Assembly (NCBI GenBank): GCA_964475115.1
Contig: CAYYVJ010000109.1
Span: 1 to 6,003, forward strand
DNA: 6,003 nucleotides
Direction: 5' to 3'
From: CAYYVJ01 sp964475115
Lineage (GTDB): Bacteria; Bacillota; Clostridia; Lachnospirales; Lachnospiraceae
The notes under the pieces were generated by a model. The model saw only the letters and a program-made list of their open reading frames with translations. It had not been told where the DNA came from and made no database searches. A program made the position numbers and the translations under genes. The stretch's first letter is position 1, and each line of letters begins with the position of its first letter. Shown one piece after another: positions 1 to 5,241 of the stretch.

Positions 1-145
1 ATAGTAGGAGTTGACGGGATACCATACCTGTTACAAAGATGGCACATATGTAGTATGTGAATGAGTGGACTTTTAGTCAAATTGAGTGGTACCGCGGAAT
101 TATTAATTATCCGTCTCAAGCATTATGCTTGGGACGGTTTTTTTT
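1..145 (+). promoter_or_regulatory. T-box riboswitch leader, 3' part (5' end lies outside window)
   Basis: The T-box core GAGTGGTACCGCGG is at 84-97. Bases 82-86 (TTGAG) can pair with 115-119 (CTCAA) and 94-97 (GCGG) with 111-114 (CCGT). This leaves the classic 7-base bulge TGGTACC (87-93), which binds the NCCA end of uncharged tRNA. The 3' strand of this antiterminator is also the 5' strand of the terminator at 111-137, so the two folds exclude each other. Upstream there is a 6-bp hairpin (43-48 with 54-59) and a short stem just before the T-box (68-71 with 75-78), plausibly stem II/III elements. Stem I and the specifier codon cannot be recognised and probably lie before base 1. The leader precedes the ABC transporter genes with only 63 bases between the U-tract and the first ATG, so it should control them by transcription antitermination. 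Confidence 0.93.
111..145 (+). terminator. Rho-independent terminator of the T-box leader
   Basis: Bases 111-120 (CCGTCTCAAG) pair with 128-137 (CTTGGGACGG) through ten base pairs, one of them a G-U. Two more pairs (C121-G127, A122-T126) close a three-base loop. Eight T residues follow at 138-145. This is the OFF state of the riboswitch, formed when the tRNA is charged, and it shares bases 111-119 with the antiterminator. Confidence 0.95.
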
Positions 146-208
146 ATTTATAGGATATTTTATTCTGTAAATAAAACGTAGAATGAGAGAAAATGGAGGA
201 AGAATAAT

Positions 209-1198
209 ATGAAAAAGATTATAGTTTTTGCAATGACAATGATGATGGCTGCAACATTAGTAACAGCTTGTAGTTCAAAGGATTCTATGGTAACGGTTGG
301 GATAGGACAGTTTGCAGATCATGGTTCTCTTGATAATTGTAGAGAAGGATTTATAGCTGGTTTGGCAGAAGAAGGTTTTGTGGAAGGAGAAAACATTAAG
401 TTTACTTATGAAAATGCTCAGGCGGATACTGGTATCGCAGCACAGATTTCCACTAATTTTGTGTCAAATAAAGTAGACCTAATCGCTTCTATCGCCACAC
501 CAATGGCTCAAAGTGCTTATGGAGCTGCAATGAATAGTGAGATACCAGTTATATTTACAGCAGTAACAGACCCAATTATTGCAGAACTAGCCAATGCGGA
601 TAGAACGCCAGTTGGAAATGTAACAGGAACGAGTGATAAGCTTCCTGTAGAGCAACAGTTAGAAATGATTCGTAAAGTACTTCCAAATGCTAAGAAGATT
701 GGTATTATGTATAGTACAAGTGAGATCAATTCAGCAAGTGCTATAGCCGAATATAAAGAAAAAGCAGCGGATTATGGATTTGAAATTATAGAAAGTGGAA
801 TTAGTATGGCAGCAGATATTCCCATGGCAGCAGATATTTTATTGGAAAAAGTTGACTGCTTAAATAATTTGACGGATAATACAGTTGTAAGTTCTCTTCC
901 AGTTATTTTACAAAAAGCAAATGCAAAGAATATCCCTGTATTTGGAAGTGAAATAGAACAAGTCAAAATTGGATGTTTAGCAACGGTTGGACTAGAATAC
1001 TATGAACTTGGAGTGCAGACTGGTAAAATGGCTGCAAAAATACTAAAAGGTGAAGCAAAAGCATCTGAGATGAACTTTGAAGTAATTGAAGAAGGAAGTT
1101 TTTATGTAAATACAAAAGTGGCAGAGAACTTAGGAATTATTATTTCAGCAGAGTTACTAAGTTCAGCGGCAGAACAAATAACAGAGATTACAGAATAA
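209..1198 (+). CDS. ABC transporter substrate-binding lipoprotein, putative tryptophan/tyrosine uptake
   Basis: This 329-residue extracytoplasmic binding protein is of the ABC_sub_bind type (PF04392/COG2984; called TrpX in T-box regulon work). It should capture an amino acid outside the membrane and deliver it to the permease encoded next. The N-terminus is a lipoprotein signal: MKK, a hydrophobic stretch (residues 4-18) and the lipobox LVTAC with Cys21 as the lipidated residue. Two lobes of a periplasmic-binding fold follow. The family-typical stretch TDNTVVSSL starts at T222, and IPVFGSE lies a little further on. Length matches the family (roughly 320-335). The start is supported by GGAGGA at 195-200, eight bases before the ATG. 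Residues 200-210 hold an exact small duplication (MAADI-P-MAADI). The ligand is inferred from family and T-box control and is not proven; tyrosine or another amino acid is possible. Confidence 0.9.
   Translation: MKKIIVFAMTMMMAATLVTACSSKDSMVTVGIGQFADHGSLDNCREGFIAGLAEEGFVEGENIKFTYENAQADTGIAAQISTNFVSNKVDLIASIATPMAQSAYGAAMNSEIPVIFTAVTDPIIAELANADRTPVGNVTGTSDKLPVEQQLEMIRKVLPNAKKIGIMYSTSEINSASAIAEYKEKAADYGFEIIESGISMAADIPMAADILLEKVDCLNNLTDNTVVSSLPVILQKANAKNIPVFGSEIEQVKIGCLATVGLEYYELGVQTGKMAAKILKGEAKASEMNFEVIEEGSFYVNTKVAENLGIIISAELLSSAAEQITEITE
806..838 (+). repeat. 15-bp exact tandem repeat inside the binding-protein gene
   Basis: ATGGCAGCAGATATT occurs at 806-820 and again at 824-838, separated by CCC. 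The 18-base period is six codons, so the frame is kept and the protein reads MAADI-P-MAADI (residues 200-210). Confidence 0.9.
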
Positions 1199-1225
1199 TT
1201 TGTAATTGAAAGGAACGGTATTAAA

Positions 1226-2110
1226 ATGTCAATTATAATTGGAATTTTTGAACAAGGACTTATCTTTGCTATTATGGCATTGGGAGTGTACATCACATAT
1301 AAGATACTTGATTTCCCAGATCTTTCTGTAGATGGAACTTTTCCATTAGGTGCAGCTATAACTGCGGCTTTAATTACAAGAGGAATCAATCCCTTCCTTA
1401 CTTTGATTGCATCTTTTCTAATTGGAGCATTAGCTGGTATGTTTACTGGAATCATCCATGTAAGACTAAAGGTAAGAGATCTCCTATCAGGTCTTATCAT
1501 TATGACAGCTTTATATACTATAAATTTACGTATTGCAGGGCAGGCAAATCTCCCTATATTTAGCAAAGAGACCTTATTTAATAACCAATTTATAAATGAC
1601 ATGTTACCTGCAGGTGTAAAGAAGTATGCTACATTAATTCTTTTGCTTTTTATTGTAGTTATAATGAAATTTATATTGGATTTATATTTAAAAACTAAGT
1701 CAGGTTATCTCTTACGTGCAGTAGGAGATAACTCTGTGCTTGTTACATCACTAGGTAAGGACAATGGGTTAGTAAAAATATTAGGACTTAGTCTAGCTAA
1801 TGGATTCGTGGCTTTAAGTGGCTCTATCTACTGTCAGCAACAAGGATTTTTTGAGATTACAATGGGAACTGGAACTATGGTCATGGGACTGGCAAGTGTC
1901 ATTATAGGAATGAATCTATTTAAATATATTCCTAAAGTGAAAAATACTACTGCAGTAATTGCAGGTTCTATTATATATAAGGCTTGTGTAGCTATTGCAA
2001 TAGGACTAGGTTTAGCAGCTTCAGATTTAAAATTAATCACCTCACTATTATTCCTAGCAATTTTAATCTACAGCAGAGATAAAAAAAGGAAGGTGAATGC
2101 CAATGCTTGA
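1226..2110 (+). CDS. ABC transporter permease, putative tryptophan/tyrosine uptake
   Basis: This 294-residue integral membrane protein of the BPD_transp_2 superfamily (PF02653/COG4120; TrpY-type) forms the channel for the substrate brought by the upstream lipoprotein. Hydrophobic segments are visible at about residues 4-24, 40-51, 57-77, 86-104, 134-155, 183-203, 216-232, 240-263 and 267-283. The motif FPDLSVDGTFPLGAA (residues 30-44) is characteristic of this permease group. The cytoplasmic loop TKSGYLLRAVGDN (157-169) fits the ATPase-contacting region of the superfamily. The C-terminus is short and basic (SRDKKRK), consistent with a cytoplasmic tail. The gene begins 27 bases after the binding-protein stop, with AAAGGAA at 1209-1215. 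Its last codons overlap the ATPase gene, which indicates one transcript and translational coupling. Family is clear; substrate is inferred. Confidence 0.9.
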   Translation: MSIIIGIFEQGLIFAIMALGVYITYKILDFPDLSVDGTFPLGAAITAALITRGINPFLTLIASFLIGALAGMFTGIIHVRLKVRDLLSGLIIMTALYTINLRIAGQANLPIFSKETLFNNQFINDMLPAGVKKYATLILLLFIVVIMKFILDLYLKTKSGYLLRAVGDNSVLVTSLGKDNGLVKILGLSLANGFVALSGSIYCQQQGFFEITMGTGTMVMGLASVIIGMNLFKYIPKVKNTTAVIAGSIIYKACVAIAIGLGLAASDLKLITSLLFLAILIYSRDKKRKVNANA

Positions 2111-2882
2111 AATAAAGAATATCGGTAAATATTATAATCCTGGTACTGTAAATGAAATGTGCCTCTTTCAAGACTTTAGTATGAGAATCGATGATGGAGA
2201 ATTCGTTTCTGTAATTGGAAGTAACGGTTCTGGAAAAACCTCTTTATTAAATTTGATTTGTGGAAGTATTCCTTTAGATAATGGAAGTATTATTATAAAT
2301 AATAAAGACATTACAAGAGAAAAAGAATTTAAAAGACATAGAAATGTGGGCCGTGTATTTCAAAATCCAGCAATGGGAACCTGTCCTCATATGACTATTT
2401 TAGAAAATATGTCCCTAGCTGATAATAAGGGAAAACCTTTTAATTTACTTCTTGGAACAAGAAAGCAAAGGATTGACTTTTATAGAGAGAGTTTAAGAAC
2501 CTTAAATTTAGGATTAGAAGATAAGTTAGATATAGAAGTGGGTACCTTATCAGGTGGACAAAGACAGGCTATGGCTCTTCTTATGTCTACAATGACACCG
2601 ATTGAATTTTTGATTTTAGATGAACATACTGCTGCGCTAGATCCTAAAACAGCAGACCTAATTATGGAATTAACAGACAAAATTGTAAAAGAGAAAAAAT
2701 TAACTACCATTATGGTTACACACAATTTGAGATTTGCCTTGGAATATGGTAACCGTCTTGTTATGATGCATCAAGGGGAAGCCATTATAGATAAAGCAGG
2801 TGAAGATAAAAGTAAAGTTAAGATGGAAGAAATCCTTGAGAAATTTAATGAAATTAGTATAGAATACGGGAATTCTATTTAA
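2097..2882 (+). CDS. ABC transporter ATP-binding protein, putative tryptophan/tyrosine uptake
   Basis: This 261-residue ABC ATPase (COG1101; TrpZ-type) powers the permease. All nucleotide-binding motifs are intact: Walker A GSNGSGKT (residues 41-48), Q-loop Gln89 in VFQNP, signature LSGGQRQ (151-157), Walker B FLILDE with Glu176 as the catalytic base, D-loop ALD (180-182) and switch His209 in VTH. The early NPGTVNE (14-20) is typical of this subgroup. Two in-frame starts exist. ATG 2097 has AAGGA six bases upstream; ATG 2103 has AGGTGA (2091-2096) six bases upstream and would give a protein beginning MLEIKN, which looks like the usual family N-terminus. Either start overlaps the end of the permease gene (14 or 8 bases), a sign of coupled translation. 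A terminator follows the stop by 13 bases, so this is the last gene of the unit. Confidence 0.93.
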   Translation: MPMLEIKNIGKYYNPGTVNEMCLFQDFSMRIDDGEFVSVIGSNGSGKTSLLNLICGSIPLDNGSIIINNKDITREKEFKRHRNVGRVFQNPAMGTCPHMTILENMSLADNKGKPFNLLLGTRKQRIDFYRESLRTLNLGLEDKLDIEVGTLSGGQRQAMALLMSTMTPIEFLILDEHTAALDPKTADLIMELTDKIVKEKKLTTIMVTHNLRFALEYGNRLVMMHQGEAIIDKAGEDKSKVKMEEILEKFNEISIEYGNSI

Positions 2883-2895
2883 TCAATAGCGATAG

Positions 2896-2927
2896 AAGGA
2901 AATTGCAGAGCAGTTTCCTTTTTGTTT
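2896..2927 (+). terminator. Rho-independent terminator after the ABC transporter genes
   Basis: AAGGAAA (2896-2902) pairs with TTTCCTT (2914-2920). The stem continues through a T-G wobble (2903/2913) and TGC/GCA (2904-2906 with 2910-2912) to an AGA loop, about eleven pairs in all. A T-rich tail (2919-2927, interrupted by one G) follows. It separates the transporter unit from the promoter downstream. Confidence 0.85.
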
Positions 2928-2962
2928 TACAAAATCTTTGTTTAAAAATATTAATTTTACAC

Positions 2963-2990
2963 TTGACAAATACGTGTATAATTGTATACA
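2963..2990 (+). promoter_or_regulatory. Sigma-A type promoter of the citrate synthase operon
   Basis: A perfect -35 box TTGACA (2963-2968) is followed by a 16-base spacer and a -10 box TATACA (2985-2990). It lies after the transporter terminator and about 75 bases before the synthase start codon, so the transcript would carry a leader of around 70 bases. The -10 box sits inside a perfect palindrome, which points to repressor control. Confidence 0.72.
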
Positions 2991-2992
2991 AT
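2981..2992. promoter_or_regulatory. Candidate GntR-family operator (12-bp perfect palindrome)
   Basis: ATTGTATACAAT is a perfect inverted repeat covering the whole -10 box. The core TTGTATACAA has the GT..AC arrangement known for operators of the FadR/FCD branch of GntR regulators. A gene for exactly such a regulator lies in the same operon (4500-5207). A protein bound here would block RNA polymerase. The match is to a general family pattern; the pairing of this regulator with this site is inferred. AT-rich palindromes of this size can also arise by chance. Confidence 0.55.
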
Positions 2993-3069
2993 GTTGACTA
3001 AGATATTTTAGAACATCACATTGATAAAGTAAAGCTTAGAGAAATATTAACTTCAAGGAGGATTTATTT

Positions 3070-4461
3070 ATGGAAGGAAGACAATTAGATATTAGCAAGT
3101 ACACGAACTTGTTACAATTTGAAGAACACATTTATCATTTAAATGATGTAGAAAAACCAAACGTATTTCGTGAGATGTTTCCTTATGATGAAGTACCTAA
3201 AATTGCATTTAATAATAGGGTAGTTCCTCATAATATGCCGGAGAATATTTATATTACGGATACAACTTTTCGTGATGGGCAACAGTCAAGAGCACCATAT
3301 TCTACAGAACAAATTGTTACCATGTTTGACTACTTCCATAAATTAGGTGGACCAAAAGGAATTATTAGACAAAGTGAATTTTTCTTATATAGCAAAAAAG
3401 ATAGAGATGCAGTTTATAAGTGTATGGAGAGAGGATATGAATTTCCTGAAGTTACTAGCTGGATACGTGCAAGTAAAAGCGATTTTCAATTAGTAAAAGA
3501 TATCGGTATGAAGGAAACAGGTATTTTAGTAAGCTGTTCTGATTATCATATTTTTTATAAGATGAAAATGACTAGACGTGAGGCTATGAACCATTACCTT
3601 GGTGTGATTAAAGAATGCTTAGATACAGGTGTTAGTCCTAGGTGTCATTTAGAAGATATTACCCGTTCTGATATTTATGGATTTGTTATTCCTTTTGCGC
3701 TTGAACTTATGAAGCTTCAAGATGAATATAAAATTCCAGTTAAAATTCGTGCATGTGACACTATGGGTTACGGTGTTAACTTTTCAGGTGCAGTTATTCC
3801 AAGATCTGTTCAAGGCATAATTTATGGCTTAACTACACATGCTGGAGTACCATCGGAGTGTCTAGAATGGCATGGACATAATGATTTTTATAAAGCAGTT
3901 ACTAATTCTACAACAGCGTGGCTATATGGAGCTGGAAGTGTTAATTGTTCTTTATTTGGAATAGGTGAAAGAACTGGAAATACACCACTTGAAGCTATGG
4001 TATTTGAATATGCGCAGTTAAAAGGAACTTTGGATGGAATGGATACTACAGTTATTACAGAGTTAGCTGAGTATTATGAAAAGGAGATAGGATATAAAGT
4101 ACCTAGCAGAACTCCTTTTGTTGGAAAAAACTTTAATGTTACTCGTGCAGGAATTCACGCGGATGGTTTACTAAAAAATGAAGAAATATATAATATATTT
4201 GACACAGAAAAACTTCTAAATAGACCAGTAATTGTAGCAGTATCCAATACTTCTGGTGCAGCTGGAATTGCTCATTGGATTAATGGTAATTATAAATTAA
4301 AGGGAGAAAAACAGCTTGATAAAAATGATCCACTTGTTTCTATCGTGAAAGAATGGGTGGATAAAGAGTATGAAGATGGACGTATTACTGTTATTACAGA
4401 TGAAGAATTAATAACATGTATAGAAGAAAGCCTTATTAAACTTGAAAGAACACTGGATTAA
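3070..4461 (+). CDS. Probable Re-citrate synthase (isopropylmalate/homocitrate synthase family)
   Basis: This 463-residue DRE-TIM metallolyase-family (HMGL-like) enzyme is predicted to condense oxaloacetate with acetyl-CoA to citrate in the cytoplasm. Barrel strand 1 carries DTTFRDGQQ (residues 64-72; Arg68 and Asp69 are the usual catalytic and metal residues). The metal-binding HGHND is at 268-272 and the family motif GERTGN at 299-304. About 60 residues precede strand 1, much more than in isopropylmalate synthase. The protein is shorter than a typical LeuA (about 510) and no LeuA-type regulatory domain is evident. Neighbours are a regulator and isocitrate dehydrogenase, with no leucine or lysine genes visible, which favours citrate over isopropylmalate or homocitrate. 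The Clostridium kluyveri Re-citrate synthase is known to belong to this family and to be metal-dependent and oxygen-sensitive. AAGGAGG at 3055-3061, eight bases before the ATG, fixes the start. Family is certain; the exact substrate is inferred. Confidence 0.8.
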   Translation: MEGRQLDISKYTNLLQFEEHIYHLNDVEKPNVFREMFPYDEVPKIAFNNRVVPHNMPENIYITDTTFRDGQQSRAPYSTEQIVTMFDYFHKLGGPKGIIRQSEFFLYSKKDRDAVYKCMERGYEFPEVTSWIRASKSDFQLVKDIGMKETGILVSCSDYHIFYKMKMTRREAMNHYLGVIKECLDTGVSPRCHLEDITRSDIYGFVIPFALELMKLQDEYKIPVKIRACDTMGYGVNFSGAVIPRSVQGIIYGLTTHAGVPSECLEWHGHNDFYKAVTNSTTAWLYGAGSVNCSLFGIGERTGNTPLEAMVFEYAQLKGTLDGMDTTVITELAEYYEKEIGYKVPSRTPFVGKNFNVTRAGIHADGLLKNEEIYNIFDTEKLLNRPVIVAVSNTSGAAGIAHWINGNYKLKGEKQLDKNDPLVSIVKEWVDKEYEDGRITVITDEELITCIEESLIKLERTLD

Positions 4462-4470
4462 TATTATAAT
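4442..4470 (+). promoter_or_regulatory. Candidate internal promoter for regulator and isocitrate dehydrogenase
   Basis: TTGAAA (4442-4447, one mismatch to consensus) and a perfect TATAAT (4465-4470) are separated by exactly 17 bases. The -35 box lies in the last codons of the synthase gene and transcription would begin near 4477, leaving a very short leader before the regulator's ribosome site. An imperfectly symmetric stretch, GATAC-TGATG-GTATC (4472-4486), covers the expected start point and could be an operator or a chance repeat. No terminator is visible between the synthase and the regulator, so read-through from the upstream promoter is also expected. Confidence 0.55.
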
Positions 4471-4486
4471 AGATACTGATGGTATC

Positions 4487-4502
4487 AGGAGGTATATAAT
4501 TG
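4487..4502 (+). promoter_or_regulatory. Ribosome binding site deciding a TTG start
   Basis: A consensus AGGAGG (4487-4492) stands seven bases before TTG at 4500-4502. The next in-frame candidates, GTG 4515 and ATG 4530, are 22 and 37 bases away from it, too far for this site. The regulator therefore most likely starts at the TTG. Confidence 0.8.
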
Positions 4503-5207
4503 GGTGGAAACGATGTGCAAAGAAGTTCCATGGATAAGGGTTCTTTAAGAGAAAAAGTATTTAATAAAATCCGGGAAGACATCCTTGCAGGGAAGTATGA
4601 GCAAAAAGAAGAATTAAAAGAAACTACAATTGGAAATGAACTAGGTGCAAGCAGAACGCCTGTACGAGAAGCATTAAGACAGTTAGAATTAGAAGGTCTT
4701 GTAACTATAATACCTAATAAAGGGGCTTATGTTACAGGGATTACTGCAAAAGATATTGAAGATATTTATGAGGCCCGTTCTGTGCTAGAAGGATTATGTG
4801 CAAAACGAGCGATAAAATATATTCAGCCACATGAATTAAAAGCATTAGAAGACAACATCGAACTATCTGAGTTTTACGAACAAAAGAATAATTATGAGCA
4901 AGTATGGGAATTGGACAGCAGATTTCATGAACTGTTATACCAAGCGTCTAGTAGTAAAATATTAGAACATTTACTTTCAAACTTCCATCATTATGTTCAA
5001 AGAGTTCGAAAAATTACTATTGCTACAGAAGGTCGAGCAAAAAAATCAAATGAAGAACATCGCATGATTGTGGAAGCAATAAAAGCAGAAAATCCAGACC
5101 TTGCCAATGAGTTAGCAAATGAGCATGTAATGAATACCATTAAGAATATTGATACATACGGATTAGAAAACATCCTTGCTGCATCAAGTGGCCAGGAACA
5201 AAAATAA
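4500..5207 (+). CDS. GntR-family transcriptional regulator, FadR/FCD subfamily
   Basis: This 235-residue DNA-binding regulator probably controls its own operon. The N-terminal GntR winged helix-turn-helix spans about residues 15-80, with the family hallmark SRTPVREALRQLELEGL (51-67) as recognition helix and NKGAYV (73-78) as the wing. The C-terminal all-helical FCD ligand domain (about 86-210) keeps the metal-binding set of this family: Asp139 and His143 in LDSRFHELL, His187 in EEHRMI and His209 in NEHV. FCD domains with this set commonly hold a divalent metal that binds small carboxylates. Together with the neighbouring citrate-forming and isocitrate-oxidising genes, this suggests citrate, isocitrate or 2-oxoglutarate as ligand; that is inference. 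It starts with TTG, 38 bases after the synthase stop. A palindrome of the right type lies over the operon promoter. Whether it represses or activates cannot be read from sequence. Confidence 0.9.
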   Translation: MGGNDVQRSSMDKGSLREKVFNKIREDILAGKYEQKEELKETTIGNELGASRTPVREALRQLELEGLVTIIPNKGAYVTGITAKDIEDIYEARSVLEGLCAKRAIKYIQPHELKALEDNIELSEFYEQKNNYEQVWELDSRFHELLYQASSSKILEHLLSNFHHYVQRVRKITIATEGRAKKSNEEHRMIVEAIKAENPDLANELANEHVMNTIKNIDTYGLENILAASSGQEQK

Positions 5208-5241
5208 AGCTTATTATAGAAAACAAAAAAAGGAGAATGGA

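Noticed and set aside
40..68. TGG triplets at 40-42 and 66-68 as the T-box tryptophan specifier
   Set aside because: The second is only about 20 bases from the T-box core. The first is followed by C, not the usual purine, and sits by a small hairpin, not in a clear stem I internal loop. Neither supports assigning the codon.
1102..1602. Open reading frame of 166 codons on the minus strand, and shorter minus-strand frames at 517-729, 772-966, 1834-2040 and 2480-2725
   Set aside because: All lie within well-supported + strand genes, and their products show no recognisable domain, so they are shadows of the real genes.
2977..2982. TATAAT as an alternative -10 box ahead of the synthase
   Set aside because: It is only 8 bases from the TTGACA box, and the sequence 17 bases upstream (ATTTTA) is not a credible -35. 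TATACA at 2985-2990 has proper spacing.
2994..3028. A second promoter starting with TTGACT at 2994-2999
   Set aside because: At 17-base spacing the -10 would be CACATT, a poor match, and the better GATAAA is too far away.
2998..3039. CTAAG/CTTAG pairing in the synthase 5' leader as a riboswitch or attenuator
   Set aside because: Only five pairs with a loop of over 30 bases, no terminator-like U-tract, and no resemblance to a known riboswitch class.
3070..4461. Calling the gene leuA (2-isopropylmalate synthase) or nifV (homocitrate synthase)
   Set aside because: Family motifs are shared, but the length, long N-terminal extension, lack of an evident LeuA regulatory domain and the isocitrate dehydrogenase neighbour fit Re-citrate synthase better. 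The alternatives are not fully excluded.
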